This document shows, in pieces, positions 35,754 to 44,563 of a stretch of DNA of 46,089 bases (position 1 is its first letter; every line of letters begins with the position of its first letter). A model generated the notes under the pieces. The model was given only the letters and a program-made list of their open reading frames with translations, made no database searches and was not told the DNA's origin. The DNA comes from Candidatus Cloacimonadota bacterium (GTDB lineage Bacteria > Cloacimonadota > Cloacimonadia > Cloacimonadales > Cloacimonadaceae): NCBI GenBank assembly GCA_027318475.1, contig DAHVPC010000002.1:1-46089 (forward strand). The letters are read 5' to 3'. The position numbers and the translations under genes were made by a program.

Positions 35754-36803
35754 TCAGTTTCCGCTTTGGGCTTCGATATGCACGTCCAGGTTGCCGTCTT
35801 CGTCCACCACCGGGGGACACGTAAACTCGGTGATGCTGGGCAGGCGCGTGAGGTACCAGAGATCGTTGAAGGGCGTGGCGCCGCCGTAGATGCCGATGTC
35901 CTCGCCGTTAAAACCTGCTCCAATGGCGGGGGATCCAGCGACCAAGTGATAATCCCCGGCGTTGACATCCTCCATCACGGTGGATAGATCCACGTTCTGC
36001 AGGTTGCCGGTGCCGCTGATGTTGGTGGAACTGCCTTCGAAGATACAGTATTGGAAATCGTAATAAGAGGCGTTGATCGCGATGACCTCCATGATGCAAT
36101 TCACAAAGTGCAGATCGACGGGGCCGCTATAACCGCCATGCAGCGTATGGCTGCCTTCGCCGCTATTGACAAAGAGGCAATTTGTCAGATAGCAGCTGAG
36201 ATTGTTGTTACCGCCAGTATCGATATGGTTCACATTGCCGCTGAACACGCAGTTGGCGCAAGTGGCGTCGGTCCGTGAGGCAGGCTGAAAGAAACCATTC
36301 AGAGTGCAGCCATGGATCAGAAATCCCGTGGTGTTTGTCGATCCGGCTCCCACATACACCGCACTTTTGCACAGACAGTCTTTCAGCTCGGAATTGGAGG
36401 CCTGTAAACTTATATAGCTGTCAAACCGGCAATTCACATAGTAGGCCTGATAAGTGTTGGTGATCCCATTGTACAGGTGCAAACCGCTGAAAACGCTGCC
36501 TACTCCTCCCGCCTGGTTCACATACAGATTGATCCGGGAGGTGGGCAATGCAGGATTGTCGGGATTGAAACCGCCTCCGATCACGGTAAGCCGTTTCCCC
36601 AGCCCGCCTTCGTTCCAGCCGGGGCCGTAGTCGTAGGGCGAGGGATACAGATAGATGGTATCGCCGTCCGCGGCGGCGTTGTAGGCGGAGATCCAGGTGC
36701 TGTACTGGCCGGTGGGCCGGATGTTGTTATCCACGGTAAAACTGGCTGCGGATAGCGAAATTACCGCGAGGGTGGCGATGAGGGCAAAGACGAAAACTTT
36801 CAT
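35754..36803 (-). CDS. Secreted parallel beta-helix protein
   Basis: The 349-aa protein starts at ATG 36803 after AAGGAG. A signal peptide (KVFVFALIATLAVISLSAA) precedes a domain opening with FTVDNNIRPTGQYSTWISAYNAAADGDTIYLYPSPYD, the typical entry of right-handed beta-helix (pectin-lyase-fold) proteins. It is followed by short repeated rungs rich in Asn, Cys and aromatics (VNCRFDSYISLQASNSELKDCLCKSAVYV..., LTNCLFVNSGEG..., FVNCIMEVIAINASYYDFQYCIFEGSS), ending in the choice-type tail DYHLVAGSPAIGAGFNGEDIGIYGGA. No catalytic residues of known lyases can be pointed out. Probably carbohydrate-related or adhesive. First gene of a two-gene operon with the EYFFD-repeat gene. Confidence 0.8.
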   Translation of the reverse strand: MKVFVFALIATLAVISLSAASFTVDNNIRPTGQYSTWISAYNAAADGDTIYLYPSPYDYGPGWNEGGLGKRLTVIGGGFNPDNPALPTSRINLYVNQAGGVGSVFSGLHLYNGITNTYQAYYVNCRFDSYISLQASNSELKDCLCKSAVYVGAGSTNTTGFLIHGCTLNGFFQPASRTDATCANCVFSGNVNHIDTGGNNNLSCYLTNCLFVNSGEGSHTLHGGYSGPVDLHFVNCIMEVIAINASYYDFQYCIFEGSSTNISGTGNLQNVDLSTVMEDVNAGDYHLVAGSPAIGAGFNGEDIGIYGGATPFNDLWYLTRLPSITEFTCPPVVDEDGNLDVHIEAQSGN

Positions 36804-36829
36804 GGTGCAACTCCTTACAAGGTGTTGGT

Positions 36830-36875
36830 GGGCTCAGGCGCAAGCCCCAAGGTGTTCCTGCCATTTCCTGAGCCC
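36830..36875 (-). other. Inverted repeat at the predicted 5' end of the beta-helix operon mRNA
   Basis: GGGCTCAGG (36830-36838) and CCTGAGCCC (36867-36875) are perfect 9-nt arms around 28 nt that contain another G/C-rich pairing. The predicted promoter TTGACA (36911-36906, TG after 23 nt) would start the RNA at about this hairpin. It may protect the mRNA 5' end. Confidence 0.45.
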
Positions 36876-36933
36876 TGGGGCAAAGACAGCGGTTACGAAT
36901 GTCTTTGTCAAGGTTTTTATTTGCTTATTCCCG

Positions 36934-39093
36934 CTACTTAAGCAGAACCATCCGTTTAGTGATCGCTGTTCCTTTCGCTGAAAGCCTGTAGAGGTAAACT
37001 CCGCTGGCCACCGCTCTGCCAAGTTCGTCTGTGCCGTCCCAGTTGAAGGTATGGATGCCCTGGTGCAGATCGCCGGACCAGACAGCGCGGACCTTTTGAC
37101 CCCGGAGGTTGTATATCTGCAAGTCAACGGACATGGCGTCCGGAAGACTGATCCGCAGCGTTGTGGATGGATTGAATGGATTGGGGTAGTTCTCCAGAGC
37201 GATGCCGTTCGGTGCGGGCACGCCAGGGTCGTTGCCAGCCAGGACACTTAGGTCGTGGATGCCGATGCCTGTAGTTTCCCGGTGCGTGGCGTAGAGCAGG
37301 TTTCCGTCCGTGAACATATCCCAGGTATTGTAGTTATTGGGATAGCGCTTGTAGAGCAGTGGCGCTGCGGGATCGGAGATATCATAGACCAATATCTCAT
37401 GCCAATAGTAGTCCGCGGTGTAGAGCCGGTTTCCCTGCACCTGGCAACGGAGAAAGGAGTTCACCGCGTGGGGTGTGAGCGTGCCCAGTAGAAAGGGGTT
37501 ATCCGGATCGGCAATGTCGATCATCAGCACGCCAGAACTATCCACCACATAAGCCACGGAACCGGACACCGCCACGGATTGACCGTTGTCGAGGTAGAAC
37601 AAGCCCCTCTGGGCAGGATTGTGAGGATTGGAAACATCGATCAGGCGTAGCGATTGCCATCCCACGAGGCAGACGATGTTGCCGGCCAGGGCAAGCGCGA
37701 AGTGATACCCCGGGGGATTGTAAGAGCCGATCAGGGCAGGATTTGTGGGAACAGCCACATCGAACACCTTCAGGCCGTAGAAGTGATCAGTTACATAGGC
37801 GTAGTTGCCGCTTACAGCCAATTCATCCGCTTGATCCTGGACGGGCAGATACCCCATGAGTACTGGATTGGCGGGATTTGCCACGTTCACGATCTCCAAG
37901 CCTCCCGCATTGTCCCAATAACCGCTGGAGAGATAAAGCAGATCGCCCACTTTCACGATGTCGTTCAGGCGGCGCCCGGTGTTTAGGGTTCCGAGGGGCA
38001 GAGGATTGGCGGGGTCGGCCACGTTATAAGTGCGCAGTCCCGCGCTTTGATCGGTCACATAGGCGATCCCGTTTTCTGCAATGACCGCGCCGGCTTCGCC
38101 ATCAGTCTGGATGGTGCCTGCCAAGGTGGCGTCATGGGGCTGCGTCACGTCGATGATGTACAGGCCTCTTTGCGAGTGCGGAATGTAGGCGTAGCGGCTT
38201 GTCGTGCTTAGATATCCGCATCCGAGTACAAAGAAGTATCCTTCCAAAACGGGGTTCTGGGGATCGCCGACATCGACGGAGCGCAGGCCGAAGGCGTTCT
38301 GGATCATACCATACAGGATGTTTCCCTCAAGGGACAGGGTATCCAGCCAAACGCCGGCAAGTTGACTAAGCAACACAGGATTGGAGGCATTACTGAGATC
38401 GAATATGTACAAGGCGTAGGAACTGACGTAAGCCAGACCATCCCGCACCAGCACGTCGTAGGCCCAATTGGGAAGGGGATAGTCAAACAATTGTTGCGGC
38501 GCCAGCGGATTGCTCACGTCAAAGACCTTCAAGCCCTGGATGTCCGCTACGTAGAGCCTGTTCCCGGCCGCGCAGATGCCATTGGTACAGACCGGCAGGG
38601 CATGCCGGTGCAGCAGGAACGGCGCGCCGGGATCGGAGATATCCATGATGTCTACACTGTAATAGGAATTGTATTCGTCCTCGTAACTCCAGAGCAGATA
38701 GAGCCGGTCGCCCTCCAGCGCCATATCCAAAACATAGCCGGGGCAATCGGTAGTGCTGGACAGGAACAGGTTTTCGGGCTGTGCAATCTGGAAAGCCTGC
38801 AGGACATAACTGAAGTATCCAGTTGATCCCAGAGCGTAAATATGGTCTCCGTGGATCTGGACCCTGAACATTTGATAGCCGGTGGAGACGGTGGTGAGGG
38901 TGAAGGGGTTGATGGGATCAGTCAGGTCCAGCACGCGCAGTCCATCATTTCCTACGGCCAGATAGCCGATGTTTCCGTTGATGGCGATCTCACCGGTATA
39001 GCCGGTTCCGGGATAGTATCCCGCCACATGGAACACAGCGCCAAGCGGCAACATCACCGCAAGCAGGAACAAGCACAGGGCTGGCTTTCTCAT
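36934..39093 (-). CDS. Secreted LVIVD-repeat beta-propeller protein with type IX-type sorting domain
   Basis: The 719-aa protein starts at ATG 39093 after GAGG. A signal peptide (RKPALCLFLLAVMLPLGAV) is followed by about a dozen LVIVD repeats of roughly 40-50 residues (GYLAVGNDGLRVLDLTDPINPFTL, NRLYVADIQGLKVFDVSNPLAPQ, YAYIPHSQRGLYIIDVTQPHDATL, AYVVDSSGVLMIDIADPDNPFLLG), which fold as propeller blades. The end has ALENYPNPFNPSTTLRISLP and SGVYLYRLSAKGTAITKRMVLLK, the FlgD-like sorting module. LVIVD proteins are surface proteins of unknown ligand. The gene is alone on its transcript, with TTGACA at 39153-39148 upstream. Confidence 0.88.
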   Translation of the reverse strand: MRKPALCLFLLAVMLPLGAVFHVAGYYPGTGYTGEIAINGNIGYLAVGNDGLRVLDLTDPINPFTLTTVSTGYQMFRVQIHGDHIYALGSTGYFSYVLQAFQIAQPENLFLSSTTDCPGYVLDMALEGDRLYLLWSYEDEYNSYYSVDIMDISDPGAPFLLHRHALPVCTNGICAAGNRLYVADIQGLKVFDVSNPLAPQQLFDYPLPNWAYDVLVRDGLAYVSSYALYIFDLSNASNPVLLSQLAGVWLDTLSLEGNILYGMIQNAFGLRSVDVGDPQNPVLEGYFFVLGCGYLSTTSRYAYIPHSQRGLYIIDVTQPHDATLAGTIQTDGEAGAVIAENGIAYVTDQSAGLRTYNVADPANPLPLGTLNTGRRLNDIVKVGDLLYLSSGYWDNAGGLEIVNVANPANPVLMGYLPVQDQADELAVSGNYAYVTDHFYGLKVFDVAVPTNPALIGSYNPPGYHFALALAGNIVCLVGWQSLRLIDVSNPHNPAQRGLFYLDNGQSVAVSGSVAYVVDSSGVLMIDIADPDNPFLLGTLTPHAVNSFLRCQVQGNRLYTADYYWHEILVYDISDPAAPLLYKRYPNNYNTWDMFTDGNLLYATHRETTGIGIHDLSVLAGNDPGVPAPNGIALENYPNPFNPSTTLRISLPDAMSVDLQIYNLRGQKVRAVWSGDLHQGIHTFNWDGTDELGRAVASGVYLYRLSAKGTAITKRMVLLK

Positions 39094-39422
39094 CGTATCC
39101 TCGCAGGCTGGTCTATTGTATCCAGCAGAATATCAGCGGCGATTATTTGTCAATATATATTTCCAGTGGTTGTTGCTCAACGCTGAGGCGCAATATTGGA
39201 GCGACGGTTTCGGCGGGTTGTTTCACCGCAAATTAGGGATAAGGAGTTTTCCGCGAATCGCACGCTGGAATGTGTTCAAAATGCGTAGTAGGGATAGGGG
39301 TTGAGGTCGGAACACTGGCCTGCTTCCTTCTAAGTCAGCCATCTGCCTGGCGAGGTTCTTCGTAGCGGTCGTTCCCTGGCCAGCAAACGTTTTTCGCCGG
39401 GAGGAAGGGATCGCTCCGGCGA

Positions 39423-39501
39423 CCATTGCGGGGTCATTGCGCGCTCATTGCGCGCTTCGCCCGTAATGACCGCGCAATGATGGCGTAATGGTAACGGGAG
39501 C
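39423..39501 (+). repeat. Dispersed repeat family C, copy C3
   Basis: CCATTGCGGGGTCATTGCGC, GCTCATTGCGCGCTTCGCCC, GTAATGACCGCGCAATGATG, GCGTAATGGTAACGGGAGC. It shares the centre and right end with C2 almost exactly. Confidence 0.85.
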
Positions 39502-39618
39502 CGCGATGGAAGTTAGTTTTGATTTCGGTTGGAAAGAGCCCCAGAGGGAGCGTCAGATCATAGCGGCGGGTGCGTGCAACGAAGGAGCGAAGCCCCCCGA
39601 TACTTGCGTCTCTCACAC

Positions 39619-39647
39619 AAAAAAACCCCGGCACGAAAACCGGGGTT
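39619..39647 (-). terminator. Rho-independent terminator of rplU-rpmA
   Basis: On the minus strand AACCCCGG, loop TTTTCGTG, CCGGGGTT, then a T-run (plus-strand A at 39619-39625). It lies 28 nt after the rpmA stop. Confidence 0.9.
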
Positions 39648-39674
39648 CGCTATCTAAACTGATTACTCTTTGAA

Positions 39675-39941
39675 CTACTCGCTGGCCGTGATGGGTTCCA
39701 CGGACACGAATTTGCGGTCGGCGCCGCGGGTCTCGAATTTCACATGGCCTTCCACCAGGCTGAACAGGGTGAAGTCCCGTCCCATGCCGACGTTGGCGCC
39801 GGGGTGGATTTTGGTGCCTTTCTGGCGGACGATGATGCTGCCGGCCTGGACGTACTCACTGCCGTGCTTCTTCACTCCGCGGTATTTGGGATTGCTGTTG
39901 CGGCCGTTACGGCTGCTGCCAACACCTTTCTTGTGTGCCAT
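39675..39941 (-). CDS. rpmA: 50S ribosomal protein L27
   Basis: The 88-aa protein is full length: [69 protein letters not shown] is the L27 core. L27 sits at the peptidyl-transferase centre of the 50S subunit. The N-terminus starts directly with AHKKG, without the cleaved Firmicutes-type extension. AGGAGG lies 7 nt upstream. It follows rplU by 11 nt, but obgE, which usually completes this cluster, is at 12716. Confidence 0.98.
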   Translation of the reverse strand: MAHKKGVGSSRNGRNSNPKYRGVKKHGSEYVQAGSIIVRQKGTKIHPGANVGMGRDFTLFSLVEGHVKFETRGADRKFVSVEPITASE

Positions 39942-39952
39942 TTCAAATCCTC

Positions 39953-40267
39953 CTAAACCCGGATTCCGGTGACTTTGATGCTGGTGTATTGCTCACGGTA
40001 ACCTTTCTTCACGCGGTAACCTTTCCGTCTGTGGGTGTGGAAGATCACCTTCTTCTTGCCTTTACCGTGTTCGATCACTTCGGCAAGGACTGCTGCGCCT
40101 TCTACTACGGGTTGCCCGACCTTGATCTCCTCTTCGTCGCGAAGCAGGAGCACCCTGTCAAATTCCAGGGTCTGGCCAGGTTCCGCCGTATTCAGCAGGG
40201 GAACGCGCAGGATGGCGTTGGCTTCGGCCCTGAACTGAAATCCTTTGATATCAACGATGGCGTACAT
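39953..40267 (-). CDS. rplU: 50S ribosomal protein L21
   Basis: The 104-aa protein starts at ATG 40267 (AAGGAG 5 nt upstream); the track start at 40327 would add 20 unrelated residues. [25 protein letters not shown], then [35 protein letters not shown] is the L21 signature. L21 binds 23S rRNA on the large subunit surface. It is first in the rplU-rpmA operon, with a TTGACG-N22-TG promoter close upstream. Confidence 0.98.
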   Translation of the reverse strand: MYAIVDIKGFQFRAEANAILRVPLLNTAEPGQTLEFDRVLLLRDEEEIKVGQPVVEGAAVLAEVIEHGKGKKKVIFHTHRRKGYRVKKGYREQYTSIKVTGIRV

Positions 40268-40297
40268 CTTGACTCCTTGTATTTTTACATAAGAAGT

Positions 40298-40327
40298 CAC
40301 CTTTTTTGGCGGCCGGATATCCGTCAA
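40298..40327 (-). promoter_or_regulatory. Predicted rplU-rpmA promoter (TTGACG-N22-TG)
   Basis: On the minus strand TTGACG (40327-40322), preceded by CCGC, is followed by 17 nt, AAAGGT and G. It lies 30 nt upstream of the start codon, measured from the TG. Confidence 0.5.
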
Positions 40328-40348
40328 GCGGAAAGTTCCGCCTGGGCA

Positions 40349-40533
40349 GTTTGGAGTTCAAGGCGCTTGGGAAAGTATGCTCGAATCCGAAAAGCCCAAG
40401 AGCGCCTTGGACTTCAAACAGGCAAAGATATGGCTCACTATGCATTTCATTGCCTGGCAACTGCTTGAAGTCCAAGCCGGCCCTGAGCATAAGTGAGGCG
40501 ACGAAAGCAGCTTAGCCGGCTTGAACTCCAAGG
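40349..40533. repeat. Two tandem, related stem-loop units
   Basis: Unit 1: GTTTGGAGTTCAAGGCGCTT (from 40349) against CCCAAGAGCGCCTTGGACTT (from 40395). Unit 2: GCTTGAAGTCCAAGCCGGC (40463-40481) against GCCGGCTTGAACTCCAAGG (40515-40533). All four arms contain a version of TTGGAGTTCAAG or TTGAAGTCCAAG, so one unit looks like a diverged duplicate of the other. Confidence 0.75.
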
Positions 40534-40643
40534 CTGCGAGAAAGTTGCGCTCCGGCGTTTGGAGAATATCATAAAGATTGGAATAAATAATGCAAAGATA
40601 TAAAAACATCCTTGTCAAAGACAAGGAAACCCCGGGAGGAACG

Positions 40644-43478
40644 ATGCGAGTATTTGTGTTTTCGATCCTGGCTGCCATGCTGTTTGGCGTGGCTGGAGCG
40701 GTGATCACGCCATTCACGCAACTTGGCGGCGGGCATTTCGCCGGCAAAATGGGGACCTACGCGCAAGGCGACACGCTGGCGCTGGTCTATTACAGCAAAC
40801 TCAGCCCCAATCCGGATGATCCCGGGCTCATATCCTTCAAGATCAGCACGGATGGCGGCACAAGTTGGAACTACAGTCCGGTCGCCTCGGCTGAAGATTG
40901 CCTCACTCAACCCACGCTGTTTTACTCGCCGGAAGAGATAATCGTTACTTATACCAACGGGATGGAACGCAGATTGGCCAGATCGACGGACGGCGGTTCT
41001 TCCTGGCAGGCGTATCCCACCGATCCGGAATATGTGCCGGCGCGGACCTTTGAGAACAGCCCCTATATTGAGCGGCGGGATGGCGAACTGAAACTCTTCG
41101 CGCTGGATCTGCCCTATCCGGAATACGCGCAGGATGAATACAGCCATCCGGACTATCCGGACCTGTTGCTGGCGCCGCAATACTACTCCGCCACGGAAGA
41201 ATCCCCGAACGAGACCCCCGTCTATTTCTGGGGTCCGGATGTGATCGGCGGGATCGTGCGCAGCAACAGCGACATCTGGATCAAACAGGCTGGAGGGGGC
41301 ACGAACAACGGCTGGCCCACCTTCCAGGCTCCGGTGATCACCAGCGGCGAGATTCAAATTTTCAACGGCGCTTATGATGAAGATCAAGTCTTCCAGGGCG
41401 GATTGATCGAACACGCGCCGGCTCTGGAATGGGAAATCCCTTATGGCAGCGACGTGGCCCAGATCGTGGGCCCGCTGACCTACGATCCCGACCGGATCGT
41501 GATGGTGACGGTCAATGGCGGCACATACGAAGCCATGTTGGGCCAGATCTCTGATCCTTACCGGATATTCGCCGACGTTTATTATCCTTATCCGCCCGGA
41601 GATACGGAGGACTACCTCTTCCGCAACAACTACGATGTCCGCGACACGGTCTGGACCCCTTTGCCCGGTGGAAACTGCGGCAGCAGGACCCTGTGGGTGA
41701 ACAGCAAGCTGTGGATCCGGGGAACCTTTGCCACTAGGCAGACTTGGGCGTCCGCGGATACGATCTGCATCATCGGCGATATCCTGCTCACCGGCACTCC
41801 TCCCGGCACAGATCCCGCCACCAATACCAGCGACCTGGTCAACCTCGTTTCGGAAAAGAGCATCGTGCTCAAATATGGTTATAAGGACCCCGTCGATTCC
41901 CTGCGCTACCATCCGCTTTGCCGTCCAGACACCGAGCCCTCGCGCATCTATGCCAACCTTTACGCATTGGGCGATGGAGCCGGAAATCCGCGCCGGGACG
42001 GTGTTTTCACCTTCGAATACCAGCATCCGCATCCATCGGTGCCGGCAGTTTATTACCTCCAAAACAATGTGCCCACCTATTACGACAATATCGACCTGCA
42101 CCGCTACAGCTTTCCGCAAACTGCTGCCAATCCCTGGCCTTCTGCTCCGGGCAACCCCAATCCGCCCAACATCATCGACTACCCCTGGTATAATCCGCTC
42201 TGGCCGGAACGCACGCCTTACCTGGAACGCGGAACCCTCCAGCTGTGGGGCAGCGTGAACCAACGGCGGCGCGGATTTATGCACCGCACTTACTACGATA
42301 CGGAATACCCCAATCCCAACGGTGTTTGGAACCAGGAACTGGATCTATGCGGTACAACCAGCGCGCCCAACTCTTCCTACACCGATCCGGTATTCGGAAT
42401 ACCGCTGACCACCACGAACTATCCCGGCGCCACTGGTTCCGGCATCGGCTACAAAAAGGATTTCCGCCTGGATAGCCGCCACACTCTCGACGATCTGGAC
42501 AATGGTCCGGCAGCTGACCAGCAGAGCCTGTGGAGGCTGGGCTTGAACCTGAGTTCCTGGGATGGCCTGGCTGAAGAATTCGCCAGCTACCACCGCAAAT
42601 CCCAGAACCTCCGCAGCCGCAGCAAATGCTTTGCCCGCCGGGGTAACAACGCCCTCTACAGCGTGAACGACCTGCTGCTTTTTGCCGCCGGAGATTCGGT
42701 CGCCGATTGGTCCGCCAGCACTGTGGAGGATGGAGAGATACGCGGCCTGGCCTTGTCCGTAGAAGGCGCGGCGCTGGTCTATCAGCACCAGACAACTGCC
42801 ACGGGCTCCACAATGCTGGTCCGCGATCTCGCTGCTGGCACTGGCAGCGTTGCTTATGAATACACGTACCCCGTCAGCACCTCGCTTAACGATGTTGCCA
42901 TTTCGGAGCCCTGGAACAGGATCTGGGCTTTTTACGAAACCAGCGGGCAGATCAGTGTGTGGAAGACGGAGTTTGGCGAATATTTAGCACAGGTGGATAG
43001 TTGGCCGCTGAACGGAATCGACACCAGCCTCTACGATCTGGCCAATTCCCGGCTGTATGTGGCTCCGTCAGGTCCGTACACCTACGAGGTTTTCCTCTGG
43101 TTGCGCGCCTTGGGAAATGAACCCAACCTGCCGGGAACGCTATTCTATGCCCGGGCTTATTTTACGACCGCCAACGTCGATCCCGCGGTTCCTTCCGTTC
43201 CCTCCGCGCAACTGGCCGCCTGGCCCAATCCGGCCTCGCAATTCCTGAACGTGAAAGTGCAAGGTTCCGGAGCCGCGGTTCCCGTTGTGGAAGTGTATAA
43301 CCTCCGGGGCCAATTGGTGCGCCGTCTGGAACTGACTGGTGGCAAGGCGTCCGGCGAGTTTGATAGCAGCTGGGATGGACGCGACTCTGGCGGAATGCAG
43401 GTTGGCCGGGGTATCTACGTCCTGCGTTTAAAACTTGACAGCCTGCCCGTGCTCAGTAAGAGAGTGTGTTGGCTGTAG
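40644..43478 (+). CDS. Large secreted protein with sialidase/BNR-like N-terminal part and type IX-type sorting domain
   Basis: The chosen ATG at 40644 (944 aa) follows GGAGG by 4 nt; the track start at 40590 does not. A signal peptide (RVFVFSILAAMLFGVAGA) is followed by segments resembling Asp-box/BNR repeats (ISTDGGTSWNYSPV, RSTDGGSSWQAYP). A long middle part with many Tyr, Pro and Asn matches nothing I know (IYANLYALGDGAGNPRRDGVFTFEYQHPHP... GTLQLWGSVNQRRRGFMHRTYY). The end is a FlgD-like sorting module (VVEVYNLRGQLVRRLELTGG... WDGRDSGGMQVGRGIYVLRLKLDSLPVLSKRVCWL). It leads an operon with three more secreted proteins. Confidence 0.78.
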   Translation: MRVFVFSILAAMLFGVAGAVITPFTQLGGGHFAGKMGTYAQGDTLALVYYSKLSPNPDDPGLISFKISTDGGTSWNYSPVASAEDCLTQPTLFYSPEEIIVTYTNGMERRLARSTDGGSSWQAYPTDPEYVPARTFENSPYIERRDGELKLFALDLPYPEYAQDEYSHPDYPDLLLAPQYYSATEESPNETPVYFWGPDVIGGIVRSNSDIWIKQAGGGTNNGWPTFQAPVITSGEIQIFNGAYDEDQVFQGGLIEHAPALEWEIPYGSDVAQIVGPLTYDPDRIVMVTVNGGTYEAMLGQISDPYRIFADVYYPYPPGDTEDYLFRNNYDVRDTVWTPLPGGNCGSRTLWVNSKLWIRGTFATRQTWASADTICIIGDILLTGTPPGTDPATNTSDLVNLVSEKSIVLKYGYKDPVDSLRYHPLCRPDTEPSRIYANLYALGDGAGNPRRDGVFTFEYQHPHPSVPAVYYLQNNVPTYYDNIDLHRYSFPQTAANPWPSAPGNPNPPNIIDYPWYNPLWPERTPYLERGTLQLWGSVNQRRRGFMHRTYYDTEYPNPNGVWNQELDLCGTTSAPNSSYTDPVFGIPLTTTNYPGATGSGIGYKKDFRLDSRHTLDDLDNGPAADQQSLWRLGLNLSSWDGLAEEFASYHRKSQNLRSRSKCFARRGNNALYSVNDLLLFAAGDSVADWSASTVEDGEIRGLALSVEGAALVYQHQTTATGSTMLVRDLAAGTGSVAYEYTYPVSTSLNDVAISEPWNRIWAFYETSGQISVWKTEFGEYLAQVDSWPLNGIDTSLYDLANSRLYVAPSGPYTYEVFLWLRALGNEPNLPGTLFYARAYFTTANVDPAVPSVPSAQLAAWPNPASQFLNVKVQGSGAAVPVVEVYNLRGQLVRRLELTGGKASGEFDSSWDGRDSGGMQVGRGIYVLRLKLDSLPVLSKRVCWL

Positions 43479-43519
43479 AATACCAGGCAACGCCTGACCA
43501 TGATAAAGTGAGGTTTAAG

Positions 43520-44563
43520 ATGAAAAAAGTGGTTTTGCTCTGCGGCTTGCTGCTTGTTACATTAGCGGCATCCGCCAATCCTGTGATTGCCCGGATGATC
43601 GCCCGGGTTTGGTTCGACGCCGCCGATAACTTCTACCTAATGGTCGGCGAAGAATCCGTATATTATCCTTCGCTGGCCACCATGACCGTGAGTACCATGG
43701 CGGGGATGTATGCCTTTCCCGCGAACTACACTCCGCCTCCAACAGATGTGTATGTGGTCAACCTCTCCCAAGTGATCCCCGGTTTAACGGTCCAGCGGGA
43801 TTCCGACTACTTCAGCCTGAGTTGGGATGGGTATTCCGAAACTGTGCATTGGGGTCCGGAAGTGAACCTGATCAACGACCTGCACGCCCTCACATCCGGC
43901 CAGTCCGCAGTCCAGGTCAGAGTTTACATCTATCCAGGCTGGGCCTACAATTCCTGGGCCAAGGACAACAGCACCACGGGAACCAGCGCCTATGAACCGG
44001 CATTGAACTGCTCCCTCAGCGTGCATGTGCAGGATCCCATGGGAAATCCCGCCGCCAACATCCCCGTGTATATGAGCCCCCTGGCCAGCATTGACACCAA
44101 CTTCACGCCCTATTATACGGATACGAACGGCGATTGGACCGGTGTCAGCGAAGCGGTGCGCACCCGTCTTATGATCTACGATCCGGCGACCTCCAATCCC
44201 GTCGCGGATGAGATCCTCTTTCCGGAGCCAGGCCAGACTTGCCAGATCAACACTGTGGTAAGCGCAGTGGCGGCTGACGATCCGGTGCAGGTGCCTTCCG
44301 GAGTTATGCAACTCTATCCCTCGGTCCTGAACCGCTCATCCGGAAGCACGCTCCACCTCAAGTATGAGGGCAGCCAATCCCTGCATCAGCCTGGCGAACT
44401 GGCGCTTTATGATCTGCGCGGCAGAATGCTGGCCAACGCGCTGCTGCCTGTTTCCGGTGAGGTGGAATGGGTTTTACCCCCTCTTTCCAATGGCATCTAC
44501 TTCGTCGCCCTGAGGGATTCCGGCATGCAACTTGCCAGGCAGCGCCTGACCGTCATCAAATGA
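43520..44563 (+). CDS. Secreted protein with type IX-type sorting domain, function unknown
   Basis: The ATG at 43520 (347 aa) follows GAGG by 6 nt; the frame from 43466 overlaps the previous gene and lacks a site. A signal peptide (KKVVLLCGLLLVTLAASA) is followed by a beta-rich region without recognisable family. A possible carboxypeptidase-regulatory or Ig-like insert follows (LNCSLSVHVQDPMGNPAANIPVYMSPLA). The end has the FlgD-like module (GELALYDLRGRMLANALLPVSGEVEW... SNGIYFVALRDSGMQLARQRLTVIK). It is 41 nt after the 40644 gene and overlaps the next by ATGA. Confidence 0.72.
   Translation: MKKVVLLCGLLLVTLAASANPVIARMIARVWFDAADNFYLMVGEESVYYPSLATMTVSTMAGMYAFPANYTPPPTDVYVVNLSQVIPGLTVQRDSDYFSLSWDGYSETVHWGPEVNLINDLHALTSGQSAVQVRVYIYPGWAYNSWAKDNSTTGTSAYEPALNCSLSVHVQDPMGNPAANIPVYMSPLASIDTNFTPYYTDTNGDWTGVSEAVRTRLMIYDPATSNPVADEILFPEPGQTCQINTVVSAVAADDPVQVPSGVMQLYPSVLNRSSGSTLHLKYEGSQSLHQPGELALYDLRGRMLANALLPVSGEVEWVLPPLSNGIYFVALRDSGMQLARQRLTVIK

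Larger units (their letters stand above)
39094..39674. other. Non-coding gap with repeat C3 and the rplU-rpmA terminator
   Basis: About 580 nt between two minus-strand genes. It contains TTGACA (39153-39148) for the LVIVD gene, repeat C3 and the terminator of rplU-rpmA. The small ORFs listed here have no ribosome sites. Confidence 0.7.
40268..40643. other. Divergent region between rplU and the 40644 operon, with two related hairpin units
   Basis: 376 nt without a gene. It holds the rplU promoter, two tandem inverted-repeat units (40349-40419 and 40463-40533), and CTTGTC-AAA-GACAAG (40611-40625) just ahead of the 40644 gene. Confidence 0.7.

Noticed and set aside
40569-42284. 571-aa minus-strand open frame
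   Set aside because: Antisense of the 40644 gene, which has a signal peptide, ribosome site and sorting tail.
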